Of a DNA stretch of 34,746 bases, positions 24,189 through 31,250 are shown one piece after another. The DNA comes from Desulfosarcina sp. OttesenSCG-928-A07 (GTDB lineage: Bacteria; Desulfobacterota; Desulfobacteria; Desulfobacterales; Desulfosarcinaceae), in the NCBI GenBank assembly GCA_030267325.1, contig JAJDJS010000027.1, positions 1 to 34,746 on the forward strand, read 5' to 3'. Position 1 is the stretch's first letter; the number at the start of each line of letters is the position of its first letter. A model generated the notes under the pieces. That model did not search any database and was not told where the DNA came from. It saw nothing but the letters and a program-made list of their open reading frames with translations. The position numbers and the translations under genes were made by a program.

Positions 24189-24554
24189 ATGTCGGACACA
24201 CAGCTTCAAATAGACATGATGACCAAAGTGCGGCTTGACATCAGCACCGCCGGTCATCCCAAGGCTCCGTTTACCTTTATCTACGGCATCAGTACAGACG
24301 GTCTGACGCCTTTTGAAAGGTCTCTTTTCGGAAAAACAGCGGGAGACCGGTTGACGGTGGAAATTTCGTCCGACACAGGGTACGAGATTTTTGCTCATCT
24401 GACGCGGGTATTGGGGGAAAGCCGTTATTTTTCCGCATCCCACGAGATTGATATCACCATTGTGGCTGTATCCCAGGCCACAGACCGGGAAATCATTGCC
24501 GCCATGGCCGGAGGCAGCTGTTGCAGCTGCGATTGTGGGTGCAGCCTCCATTGA
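24189..24554 (+). CDS. FKBP/SlyD-like peptidyl-prolyl isomerase-type protein with Cys-rich tail
   Basis: A 121-residue cytoplasmic protein. The centre, PFTFIYGISTDGLTPFERSLFGKTAGDRLTVEI (split over residues 27-59), matches the SlyD/FKBP pattern F-x-x-G-x-x-x-L-x-P-x-x-E-x-x-L-x-G-x-x-x-G-D. The C-terminus ends in SCCSCDCGCSLH, five Cys within eight residues (111, 112, 114, 116 and 118). SlyD of E. coli has a metal-binding His/Cys-rich tail, so this tail may bind a thiophilic metal. The insert-in-flap domain of SlyD is not obvious; a GreA-C-like relation is an alternative. Start ATG 24189 has AGGAGA about 12 nt upstream. It lies 127 bp after the SPFH gene on the same strand. Confidence 0.65.
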   Translation: MSDTQLQIDMMTKVRLDISTAGHPKAPFTFIYGISTDGLTPFERSLFGKTAGDRLTVEISSDTGYEIFAHLTRVLGESRYFSASHEIDITIVAVSQATDREIIAAMAGGSCCSCDCGCSLH

Positions 24555-24677
24555 TTTTTTCCGTGCGCAAGGATTTTACCTGGATCCATTTGCCGGAAAT
24601 TTCCTTGTAGACCTGTGTTTCCGATGGTATCCACAGGTATTCATATTGGCTCACAACACTTGTCATCCGGAGATTTC

Positions 24678-26165
24678 ATGTATCCTGAAAATGATATCAC
24701 CACTCTTCGCACCGATCTTTTGGAGATGGTCTCCCATCAACTGACACCGGTTGCCATGCGTTACGGGTACAGCGAAGTCCCCCTTGAAACCAATATCAAA
24801 TGGCGTCCCCTGGTTTTGGTACTGGGAAACTATTCATCTGGAAAGTCCACCCTGATCAACGAGTTTCTGGGCATTGAGGTCCAGGCCACGGGCCAGGCGC
24901 CCACGGACGATTCCTTTACCATCATTACCTGTGATGAAAATGAGCCCGAAGGCACACCCATCCGGGTGACCGACCACCGCGACGGGAAGTTTCTCCTCAA
25001 TGATCCGGAATATCCCTTTGAAATGCTCAAACGCCACGGTCTCCGGTTTGCCGCCCATTTCAAACTGAAAAAAGTCAATTCCCCATTTTTAAAAAATCTT
25101 GCCATTATCGATACCCCTGGCATGCTGGACAGCATCAGCGAGCGGGACCGGGGATACAATTACCAGGAAGTGATTGGGGATCTGGCCCAGATTGCCGACC
25201 TGGTCCTGGTGCTCTTTGACCCCCACAAGGCGGGAACGGTTCGTGAAGCCCACACCAGCCTGCGAGACATCCTTCCCACCAAAACGTTTGAAGACCGGGT
25301 GCTTTATGTTCTCAACCGGATTGATGAATGTGCGTCCATGACAGATTTGCTGCGGGTGTACGGCACTCTGTGCTGGAATTTGTCCCAGATCACCGGCCGC
25401 AAAGATATTCCCATGATCCACCTGACGTATTCCTCGGTTGAAGCTGAAAAAAACCGGCGAGTGGATGACCCCCAGGCCGCTTATCTCCAACACCTGAAAA
25501 ATCAGCGGGATGATGTCAAAAAAGCGGTTCTTCACGCTCCGTGCCATCGTCTGGACAACTTGGCGACCTTTGTGGAGGTTCATGGTGAACGACTGGCACA
25601 TTTTCTGGAGGGGATGATCAGTTTTCGCAAACGCTTCCGAAAGTTTCGCATCAAGTCCTTTTTTACAGCCCTGGGCGGTTCCCTGGTCATCGGCGCTGCC
25701 GTGTGGATGGCGCTTTTCATTTTAACCCCGTATGCGGGTTTTCCCTTTTTGATCCAGGGGGGCAGTGTGGGTTTGCTGATAGCGATTCTGTTCATTATCT
25801 GGATGACGGTGATCCAGAAATATATGGATGACCGCTTTATGAAAAAATGTCTGAGCCAGCTTGACCTTCTGACGCCGCTGCCCAACCAGACCCGGAAGGA
25901 CAGTTGGGCGTCCATCCATGACCTTCTGCAGTCCACCCTCACGCGGAATAAAGGGAATTACAACCTGTCCCAGGTCATGGCCGAGTATGCGGCGGTCAAA
26001 GAAATCCAGGAACAGGGATCCCGTGAGATTCGGGAAGCCTTAAAAGAGCTGAACGCCATTTCCCTGGATGGATCTGCACCTTTGAGCTGCCCGTTTTGGG
26101 CAATACCGGCCGATGCGCCGGATGCTGCAAAACCGGATGCTGTAAAAAATGAGGAAACCCATTGA
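24678..26165 (+). CDS. Dynamin-like GTPase with C-terminal membrane hairpin
   Basis: A large GTPase of the dynamin/EHD group, 495 residues, that may remodel or tether membranes. Motifs: G1 GNYSSGKST (residues 50-58); a Thr-containing switch I near QAPTDDSF; G3 DTPG (145-148); and G4 NRID (213-216). Residues about 330-390 contain two hydrophobic segments (FFTALGGSLVIGAAVWMALFILTPY and GLLIAILFIIWMTVI), so the protein is an integral membrane protein, unlike classical cytosolic bacterial dynamins. The start at ATG 24678 has CGGAGA 4-5 nt upstream. Its stop overlaps the TTG start of the next gene. The cellular role (division, stress or phage tolerance) cannot be read from the sequence. Confidence 0.87.
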   Translation: MYPENDITTLRTDLLEMVSHQLTPVAMRYGYSEVPLETNIKWRPLVLVLGNYSSGKSTLINEFLGIEVQATGQAPTDDSFTIITCDENEPEGTPIRVTDHRDGKFLLNDPEYPFEMLKRHGLRFAAHFKLKKVNSPFLKNLAIIDTPGMLDSISERDRGYNYQEVIGDLAQIADLVLVLFDPHKAGTVREAHTSLRDILPTKTFEDRVLYVLNRIDECASMTDLLRVYGTLCWNLSQITGRKDIPMIHLTYSSVEAEKNRRVDDPQAAYLQHLKNQRDDVKKAVLHAPCHRLDNLATFVEVHGERLAHFLEGMISFRKRFRKFRIKSFFTALGGSLVIGAAVWMALFILTPYAGFPFLIQGGSVGLLIAILFIIWMTVIQKYMDDRFMKKCLSQLDLLTPLPNQTRKDSWASIHDLLQSTLTRNKGNYNLSQVMAEYAAVKEIQEQGSREIREALKELNAISLDGSAPLSCPFWAIPADAPDAAKPDAVKNEETH

Positions 26166-26758
26166 TTTTTATAAAAATGGGTGAAGTGATCAGGAAAATT
26201 TTTTCCATTGAAAAAAAAAACATCCCGTATAAGGGGATAAAACCAAAAGCTGCGGACCGATCCCTGTCCGGGCCATCCTTTGCTGATCAGGATGTCCAGA
26301 AGGCGGCCATGGCATTGGTTCACCAGTCATCCACGCTGGTTCTGGCAACTGCCGACGAGACCGGTCCGTGGTCCGCGCCGGTTTATTATGTTTGGCTGAA
26401 AGGCCGGTTTTTCTTCTTTTCATCGCCCGACAGCCGCCATATCCGGCAGGCCCTGCATACCCCAAAGACAGCCGCAGCCGTGTATCACTCATCTGAAAGT
26501 GTGAAAGAAATCCGGGGATTACAGATGGAAGGCCGTCTGATGCGTATTTCTTCGCCGTTGTTGTCACTGGAAGTGATTCGCCGTTATGTTGACCGATATC
26601 CGTTTGTCCGGCCCTTTTTCTCCAATCTCAACACACCGGATGCAGGGGATTTTTTTTCCCGGTTCAAGGCCCGGCTTTATGGGTTTGTTCCGGAAACTGT
26701 TGTTTATACGGATAACCGGTTCGGGTTTGGAACCCGAAGTTCCATTACACTCACATGA
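26162..26758 (+). CDS. Pyridoxamine 5'-phosphate oxidase-like flavin-binding split-barrel protein
   Basis: Probably an FMN- or F420-type split-barrel protein of 198 residues, related to YhbP. The core begins near residue 45 (AAMALVHQSSTLVLATADETGPWSAPVYYVW) and continues FFFFSSPDSRHIRQAL, the usual strand pattern, then AVYHSSESVKEIRGLQMEGRL. There are no membrane segments. The substrate is unknown. Start: TTG at 26162 has GAGGAA 5 nt upstream and overlaps the dynamin gene stop (TTGA), so the two are translationally coupled. ATG 26177 is the alternative and would shorten it by five residues. A run of eleven A (26211-26221) falls inside the reading frame and could allow slippage, but the frame is open throughout. 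Confidence 0.8.
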   Translation: MIFIKMGEVIRKIFSIEKKNIPYKGIKPKAADRSLSGPSFADQDVQKAAMALVHQSSTLVLATADETGPWSAPVYYVWLKGRFFFFSSPDSRHIRQALHTPKTAAAVYHSSESVKEIRGLQMEGRLMRISSPLLSLEVIRRYVDRYPFVRPFFSNLNTPDAGDFFSRFKARLYGFVPETVVYTDNRFGFGTRSSITLT

Positions 26759-26787
26759 CACGCACAACTTAAAACCAAGGAGGGAAG

Positions 26788-27213
26788 ATGAAGCGATTCA
26801 TTCTGTTTGTCTGCATGGCAGTGGTCTGTTTGGGGTTTCCGATTCAGGGGCACAGCGGTATGATGGAAGATGCCCAAAAAGCGGCCGAGAAGTGGATGCC
26901 GTCGGTGGATGGGGGACACTACACGGAAAGCTGGCAAATGACTTCCGATATGTTCAAAAAGAAAATTTCCCAGAAAAAATGGGTGGAAACCGCCGAAGCC
27001 ACACTGGAACCCCTGGGCCCCGTGGTTTCCAGGGGGTTAAGAGCCATTGTGTTTACCCATACCCTTCCCGACCACCCGGATGGAGACTATATGGTGATCC
27101 GATTCAACACCGAGTTCCAGGAAGACTCTGATGCTGTTGAAACCGTTACTTTGGTCAAAGAAAAAGACAATACCTGGAAAATAGTGGGATATTTTGTCCA
27201 CTACGGATCTTGA
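26788..27213 (+). CDS. DUF4019 domain secreted protein
   Basis: A periplasmic or secreted protein of 141 residues with a signal peptide (MKRFILFVCMAVVCLGFP, cleavage near HSG). The mature part fits DUF4019: AQKAAEKWMPSVDGGHYTESWQMTSDMFKKKISQKKWVETAEATLEPLGP, then EDSDAVETVTLVKEKDNTWKIVGYFVH, with the W and Y residues typical of this NTF2-like fold. It has an excellent ribosome site (AAGGAGGGAAG) directly before the ATG. It follows the split-barrel gene by 29 bp on the same strand. No known biochemical function. Confidence 0.82.
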   Translation: MKRFILFVCMAVVCLGFPIQGHSGMMEDAQKAAEKWMPSVDGGHYTESWQMTSDMFKKKISQKKWVETAEATLEPLGPVVSRGLRAIVFTHTLPDHPDGDYMVIRFNTEFQEDSDAVETVTLVKEKDNTWKIVGYFVHYGS

Positions 27214-27261
27214 ATGTGTGTACTGAACAGTGTTTGGGGTAACAGCGGGTTGCCCTCCCAA

Positions 27262-27287
27262 GGCAAAACGCACAGAGGCGTTTTGCC
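27262..27287. other. Perfect 10-bp hairpin between the DUF4019 and PEBP-like genes
   Basis: GGCAAAACGC (27262-27271) and GCGTTTTGCC (27278-27287) pair perfectly around ACAGAG. It lies 49 bp after the DUF4019 stop. There is no T tract after the stem, so it is a hairpin of unknown use, possibly an mRNA boundary between the two genes. Confidence 0.5.
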
Positions 27288-27342
27288 ATCAAGCTGCACA
27301 TAACCGCTTTTTTAAGCACCACATCGTTTCCGAGGCTACCAC

Positions 27343-27804
27343 ATGATCTTTTTTCATCAGCACAAGACCCATTTTTTTGCATTTTTGTTGATTTTCGTTT
27401 TGACAGGGCTCACCCTGAGCTGCACCTGGAAAAAAAAACAGGGCCTCCCGCCCATTGAAATCCCCAAAACCGCTGCCCCGATGACCGTTCAATTTTCCTG
27501 GGCCGATATCGCAGCCTGCACCCATGAATCCCCGGAAATCCAGGTTTCCGGTATCCCAGCGGGAACAGTAGAGCTGGATGTGCAGCTCAGAAACCTCACT
27601 GTCCCGGCCTGGAGTCATGGGGGTGGCCGGGTGCTCTATGACGGAACAGACCGGATTTTGGCCGGTACCCTGAATGTCGGCTACAACGGTCCCTGTCCCA
27701 TGCCCGGAGAGCGGAACAAATATGCGTTTTTCGTCATGGCGCTCAATTTAAAGGGCGAAATTATCGGTTTTGGAAAAGCAGTACAGGCTTTCCCCATAAA
27801 GTAA
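27343..27804 (+). CDS. Putative lipoprotein with PEBP (YbhB)-like fold
   Basis: An exported protein of 153 residues. It has an N-terminal hydrophobic segment (FFAFLLIFVLTGLTLSC), in which TLSC is a non-ideal lipobox with Cys27; it would be lipidated if processed by signal peptidase II. The mature part contains IPAGTVELDVQLRNL, WSHGGGRVLYDG and YNGPCPMPGERNKYAFFVMAL, which resemble the phosphatidylethanolamine-binding protein family pattern (G-P-C-P-x-x-G then Y-x-F-x-x-x-A-L). The role is unknown. A weak GAGG lies about 11 nt before the ATG. It follows a hairpin-containing gap of 129 bp and lies 13 bp before the DUF3786 gene. Confidence 0.7.
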   Translation: MIFFHQHKTHFFAFLLIFVLTGLTLSCTWKKKQGLPPIEIPKTAAPMTVQFSWADIAACTHESPEIQVSGIPAGTVELDVQLRNLTVPAWSHGGGRVLYDGTDRILAGTLNVGYNGPCPMPGERNKYAFFVMALNLKGEIIGFGKAVQAFPIK

Positions 27805-27817
27805 AAGAAGCTGAGCT

Positions 27818-28660
27818 ATGGCGCTTTCTGTTGTGGATTTGTACCGGGATATATTACCCCGAACCAATTGCAAAGACTGCGGTTTTTCCACATGTCTGGC
27901 CTTTGCCGGATTTGTGGTCTCTGAAAAACACGCCATCGACGGGTGCCCGCATCTTTTGCCGGAGGTCGTTAAACGCTGTAATGAAGAACTGGCTGCCCAG
28001 TCTGCGGCCGGAAAATGGACCAAGCGGGATCTGGCTGAAGATGCTTTAAAGTGGGCCAAAGAGCGTTCGGCATCCATGGCCCTTCAGGACCTTCCGGATC
28101 GCATCGGCGGCGCTCTGATAAAAGCTGCGGGTATGCCGGATGTCCTGACGCTTCCCTATTACACCGATATTCTCCATATCACCGAAGCGGATATCACCAC
28201 AGCCAGCGGAGCGCTCCTGACCCGGTGGGAAAGGGTGTTTTTGTACAACCACATGGCCCAGGGCGGAAAGCGGCACCCTACCGGAAATCTCAAAGGCTTT
28301 GAGGCGTTTCCCAATACCGTCTCCAAAATAAAAACCATGACCGGGCAGGTGGAGGCGCCGCTGGCAGAGCACTTTGGCCGTGACCCGGAAGCACTCAAAG
28401 CCGCTGCTGCCCGGTTGGGCGGTGTGGATATCACCGGAAAAGACAATAATGCGGATCTGGCTTTTGGGTTTCGACCGCTGCCCCGGATTCCGGTGATGGT
28501 GCTGTTCTGGAACGCGGATGTGGCGGATGGGTTTGCTGCCACAGCCAAACTGCTTTTTGATGAAACGATTATTGAACACCTGGATATTGAATCCATTGTG
28601 TTTTTAAGTGAACGATTGCGGCAGATGCTCTGCGGTGAATCTAATGATGAGAAAGGGTAA
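27818..28660 (+). CDS. DUF3786 protein with N-terminal 4Fe-4S domain
   Basis: A cytoplasmic protein of 280 residues. Residues 1-45 carry C18-x2-C21-x4-C26-x16-C43 (NCKDCGFSTCLAFA, then GCPHL), the PF04060 4Fe-4S pattern of the corrinoid Fe-S protein gamma subunit and related redox proteins. Residues about 90-270 match DUF3786, a family found mostly in anaerobes such as Desulfobacterota and methanogens (YYTDILHITEADI, LTRWERVFLYNHMAQGG, FGFRPLPRIPVMVLFWNADV). A link to one-carbon metabolism or vitamin-type cofactors is often inferred but unproven. The start codon has only a weak GAG upstream. It is followed closely by two small genes on the same strand. Confidence 0.85.
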   Translation: MALSVVDLYRDILPRTNCKDCGFSTCLAFAGFVVSEKHAIDGCPHLLPEVVKRCNEELAAQSAAGKWTKRDLAEDALKWAKERSASMALQDLPDRIGGALIKAAGMPDVLTLPYYTDILHITEADITTASGALLTRWERVFLYNHMAQGGKRHPTGNLKGFEAFPNTVSKIKTMTGQVEAPLAEHFGRDPEALKAAAARLGGVDITGKDNNADLAFGFRPLPRIPVMVLFWNADVADGFAATAKLLFDETIIEHLDIESIVFLSERLRQMLCGESNDEKG

Positions 28661-28664
28661 AATC

Positions 28665-28874
28665 ATGGCTGCTGCCCAATGTTCCATTTGTGGGTGTGAG
28701 ATTTTTTATGTGAAAAACCCTGATGATGCCTATGAAATTTTCGAATTTCGCTATGAAGACGGAAAAGTGGTGTGGCTGACCGAGGATCTGGAAGGGGCGC
28801 CCGAGATGACGCCGGATACGGAAGTTTATTGCACTATCTGCGCATGGCACGGAAAGTTTTCCGATATCTCTTGA
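28665..28874 (+). CDS. Small zinc-ribbon-like protein
   Basis: A 69-residue protein with two Cys pairs: C6-x2-C9 (QCSICGCEIF) and C56-x2-C59 (VYCTICAWHG), spaced as in a zinc ribbon. The middle is acidic. No named family recognised. The ATG at 28665 was chosen because AAAGGG lies about 7 nt upstream and the preceding in-frame codons overlap the DUF3786 gene. It begins 4 bp after that gene's stop, so they are co-transcribed, and it may be a small partner or regulator. Confidence 0.7.
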   Translation: MAAAQCSICGCEIFYVKNPDDAYEIFEFRYEDGKVVWLTEDLEGAPEMTPDTEVYCTICAWHGKFSDIS

Positions 28875-28890
28875 TTAAAGGACGCCCCTG

Positions 28891-29115
28891 ATGCAACACC
28901 CCCATGATGTGGCCTTTTTTTCACCCTATCCCTTTTCCGTGGGCCAGAAAATCACCCTGACCCATGGCCCGCGAAAAGGAGATTGGGAAGTCATTGGCGT
29001 AACCGACAAAAAGGTCCGGCTGCGCTGTCCCTTCAGTCTTCGGGAAGTTGAATGGGACCGGTTTTGCTATTTGGTGGAAGAAAAACGCGGTGTTCTCTGG
29101 CCCGGAGAAGAATAA
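28891..29115 (+). CDS. Hypothetical 74-residue protein
   Basis: A small soluble protein, not recognised. The middle suggests an SH3-like or beta-barrel fold: FSVGQKITLTHGPRKGDWEVIGVTDKKVRLRCPFSLREVEW, with two Cys. AAAGGA lies about 9 nt before the ATG and it starts 16 bp after the zinc-ribbon gene, so it is likely the last gene of the DUF3786 group. Function unknown. Confidence 0.65.
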   Translation: MQHPHDVAFFSPYPFSVGQKITLTHGPRKGDWEVIGVTDKKVRLRCPFSLREVEWDRFCYLVEEKRGVLWPGEE

Positions 29116-29313
29116 TTCTGCCGCAGGTCTTTATTATCTGTCATTTCCCCCTCGTTTTTACATCCGCCGGGAAATCATATGCCCCGAACCGGTCAAGAAT
29201 CTGCTTTCACCGCCTTTTTTGATGGGTTAGGGGAGTGACAGGATGTGGCTGCCCTCAATTTTTCTGCAGATTCAACAATGTTCGTAACGCGCATCCAGAA
29301 AAGGAGATCTTGC

Positions 29314-30162
29314 ATGACTGCAACCAAAGTAACTCCCCCGGACATTGTCCGGGCAAAACAGGAAGGCCGGAAACTGGTGGAGATTACCGCCTATGACTAT
29401 CCCTTTGGCCTGATGGCCCAGGAAGCGGGTGTGGACATTGTGCTGGTGGGCGATTCTGTGGGAATGGCCATGCTGGGCATGGAAACCACGGTTCCGGTGA
29501 CCCTTGATATGATGATCCACCATACGCAGGCCGTGGTTCGGGGATGCAAGACACCCCTTGTGGTAACGGACATGCCCTACATGACCTGCAATACGGGAAT
29601 CCGCGATGCGATCATGAATTGCGGCCGTCTGATGCAGGAAGGCGGCTGTGATGCGGTAAAAATTGAAGGCGGCGAAGAGTTTGGGCCGGTGGTGGAAGCA
29701 GTGGTGAAAGCCGGCATCCCGGTTCAGGGCCATATTGGCCTCACTCCCCAGACTGCCGGCGCCTTGGGCGGCTTTAAAACCCAGGGCAAAGACACGGCCG
29801 CTGCCTGCAAGATTATCAAAGATGCCAAAGCCATTGAGGCAGCCGGCGCGTTTTCCATTGTGGTGGAGGCAGTGCCCGCGCCCCTGGGCCAGCTTATTGC
29901 CGAGTCGGTTTCCATTCCCATCGTCGGCATCGGCGCCGGTGTGGCTGTGGACGGACAGGTGCTGGTGATCCATGATATTCTGGGACTTTTTGACCGGTTT
30001 GTTCCCAAATTTGTCAAACCCTACGCAACCCTTCGGCCCACCATTATTGATGCCCTCAAAACCTACGGGCAGGAGGTCCGGACATCGGTTTTTCCGGATC
30101 CGGAGCATAGTTTCATCATGTCTGAAAAAGTGCTTCAGGAAGTGAGAGAAAAGATGCGATAG
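29314..30162 (+). CDS. panB: 3-methyl-2-oxobutanoate hydroxymethyltransferase
   Basis: Makes ketopantoate from 2-oxoisovalerate and methylene-tetrahydrofolate, the first committed step of pantothenate and CoA synthesis. The 282-residue product begins MTATKVTPPDIVRAKQ and has LVEITAYDYPFGLM, LVGDSVGMAMLGMETTVPVTLDMM (metal ligand Asp), PYMTCNTGIRDAI, GCDAVKIEGG, GHIGLTPQ and GIGAGVAVDGQVLVIHDILG, all PanB hallmarks. Start: ATG 29314 has AAGGAGAT 6 nt upstream; a longer frame from 29245 is unlikely. It is followed by a 20-codon orphan frame ended by a repeat. panC and panD are not in the window. Confidence 0.95.
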   Translation: MTATKVTPPDIVRAKQEGRKLVEITAYDYPFGLMAQEAGVDIVLVGDSVGMAMLGMETTVPVTLDMMIHHTQAVVRGCKTPLVVTDMPYMTCNTGIRDAIMNCGRLMQEGGCDAVKIEGGEEFGPVVEAVVKAGIPVQGHIGLTPQTAGALGGFKTQGKDTAAACKIIKDAKAIEAAGAFSIVVEAVPAPLGQLIAESVSIPIVGIGAGVAVDGQVLVIHDILGLFDRFVPKFVKPYATLRPTIIDALKTYGQEVRTSVFPDPEHSFIMSEKVLQEVREKMR

Positions 30163-30165
30163 CGG

Positions 30166-30228
30166 ATGACCAAAGAAGATATACTGCGCACCGCCAATAA
30201 GTTGCGGTTTTCAGCTGTTGAAACGTAG
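30166..30228 (+). pseudogene. 20-codon orphan frame ended by a palindromic repeat (possible gene remnant)
   Basis: ATG 30166 lies 3 nt after the panB stop and encodes MTKEDILRTANKLRFSAVET before the TAG at 30226-30228. That TAG is part of a GTAG-led palindromic element (30225-30248). The residues look like the start of a helical protein, which suggests a truncated gene, but there is no good ribosome site. It could also be fortuitous. Confidence 0.35.
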
Positions 30229-30248
30229 GGGCGTGATTCATCGCGCCC
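30225..30248. repeat. GTAG-led 20-bp palindromic element, copy 2 (variant)
   Basis: GTAG (30225-30228) is followed by a 20-bp palindrome at 30229-30248 with outer arms GGGCG and CGCCC as in copies 1 and 3, one T-G wobble, and a different centre (GATTCATC). It supplies the stop of the preceding 20-codon frame. The outer arms are shared while the inner bases differ in a compensated way, which implies that the hairpin, not the sequence, is conserved. Confidence 0.65.
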
Positions 30249-30424
30249 TGTCTGAAAAAATAAATTTAATGGCGTTTCTGAGGATATACGGACAGAACCG
30301 AAAAAAGAAGATGGAACGTGCTCGGCGTAAAGACGAAAATTGCAGACATCGGGAAACCAAAACCCATGCGATGATGAGATGGTCGATCCGATTTTAAGTG
30401 CGGGTCAGCCAGAGGAGCGTTGAT

Positions 30425-30748
30425 ATGGCGGTAATAACCAAATATGTGGTGGTACGTAACGGCATTGAACTGGACATGATTTTTTTGTCCAAAAAGGATG
30501 CCGAGGCTTATGACAAAATGCTGGATGCCGCAGACAGCCTGGCCAGTTACATCCGGGATGCCGGGCTCGACATTGATGTGGACAACGATACCATCACGGC
30601 CATCTCGGTTTTTCTGGCCCAAAATGGACCTGAGGTGACCCGGATTCTCAAATCGGTTCCATCCCTGAAGGATGTGTCACCAGAGGCGAGCGCCGCTTCC
30701 GCCATGCCAAAGAAAAAGACGGCATCGTCAAAAACAGCTGACGAATAA
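30425..30748 (+). CDS. yebG: YebG-like protein
   Basis: A 107-residue protein matching the YebG family (a LexA-regulated, DNA-damage-inducible protein in E. coli, of unknown biochemical function). It begins MAVITKYVVVRNGIELDMIFLSKKDAEAYDKMLDAADSLASYI, close to E. coli YebG (MAVEVKYVVIREGEEKMSF, then KKEADAYDKMLDTADLL). It then has DTITAISVFLAQNGPEVTRILKS. The last 30 residues are a low-complexity Ala/Ser/Lys tail. Start ATG 30425 has AGAGGAG about 7 nt upstream. No LexA box of the E. coli type was seen upstream. It is followed by a shortened paralog. Confidence 0.85.
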   Translation: MAVITKYVVVRNGIELDMIFLSKKDAEAYDKMLDAADSLASYIRDAGLDIDVDNDTITAISVFLAQNGPEVTRILKSVPSLKDVSPEASAASAMPKKKTASSKTADE

Positions 30749-30757
30749 TCCGAATCC

Positions 30758-30958
30758 ATGGCTGCAACCACCAAACATGCTGCCGATGCCTGGGATCGCA
30801 CCCTTGACGCGGCAGACGCGCTTTCCCGCCTGATCGGGAAAAGCGGCATTCCAATCCGTGAGGAAGACCTGGAAGAACTGACCATTTTTCTGGCTGCCAA
30901 CGGACAGTGGATTCGTCATCTGTTCAAGGATCTGAAACGAACCTATCCTTGGGAATGA
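30758..30958 (+). CDS. Short YebG-like paralog lacking the N-terminal strand region
   Basis: A 66-residue product whose middle, AWDRTLDAADALSRLIGKSGI, then EELTIFLAANGQWIRHLFKDLK, aligns with the C-terminal two-thirds of the upstream YebG-like protein (AYDKMLDAADSLASYI, then AISVFLAQNGPEVTRILKS). The N-terminal MAV-KYVV-type region is replaced by MAATTKHAAD. It starts 9 bp after the upstream stop and is probably co-transcribed. It could be a specialised short paralog or a decaying duplicate; the uninterrupted frame favours a functional gene. There is no strong ribosome site. Confidence 0.65.
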   Translation: MAATTKHAADAWDRTLDAADALSRLIGKSGIPIREEDLEELTIFLAANGQWIRHLFKDLKRTYPWE

Positions 30959-31062
30959 CTTTTTCTTCTTCCATGGGTGCCGGTCTTTGTGATCACGCGG
31001 AAAAGTGGGGGCAGCAGATATACTCAGCAACGCTATTAGACGAATATTTGTTTTCCATTATC

Positions 31063-31090
31063 GTCGCTCCCGCGCAGGCGGGGGAGCCAG
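31063..31090. repeat. REP-like hairpin (CTCCCGC-GCAG-GCGGG type)
   Basis: CCCGC (31069-31073) and GCGGG (31078-31082) flank GCAG, with flanking CTC/GAG pairs and one bulged G, followed by CCAG. It resembles the dispersed TCCCGCGCAGGCGGGA elements common in proteobacterial intergenic regions. It lies 40 bp before copy 3 of the GTAG-led palindrome, so this 290-bp gap is a repeat cluster. Confidence 0.6.
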
Positions 31091-31130
31091 TGCGCCCGTC
31101 CCCAAATAACCGGGAGGCCGAGAGCGCGAT

Positions 31131-31154
31131 GTAGGGGCGCCTCGCGAGGTGCCC
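31131..31154. repeat. GTAG-led 20-bp palindromic element, copy 3
   Basis: GTAG (31131-31134) then a 20-bp palindrome at 31135-31154, differing from copy 1 by one base (T for C at 31150). It lies between the short YebG-like gene and the DJ-1 gene. Confidence 0.8.
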
Positions 31155-31250
31155 TTTTCAAGATCTGAAAACAGCAACTTATTGGCGGTGTGCAGTATAG
31201 CAGAGACAGAAAATGGTTTGGACAAACAACAGACACAAAGGAGGCCTGTT

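Noticed and set aside
26211..26221. Run of eleven A as a frameshift site
   Set aside because: The reading frame continues with recognisable split-barrel motifs in the same frame, so no frameshift is needed.
27262..27287. Perfect hairpin as an intrinsic terminator
   Set aside because: There is no T tract after the stem on either strand, so it is reported only as a hairpin.
30249..30424. LexA-type operator ahead of the YebG-like gene
   Set aside because: No CTG-N10-CAG or other convincing palindromic SOS box was found by eye; LexA sites in this group vary, so absence is not proof.
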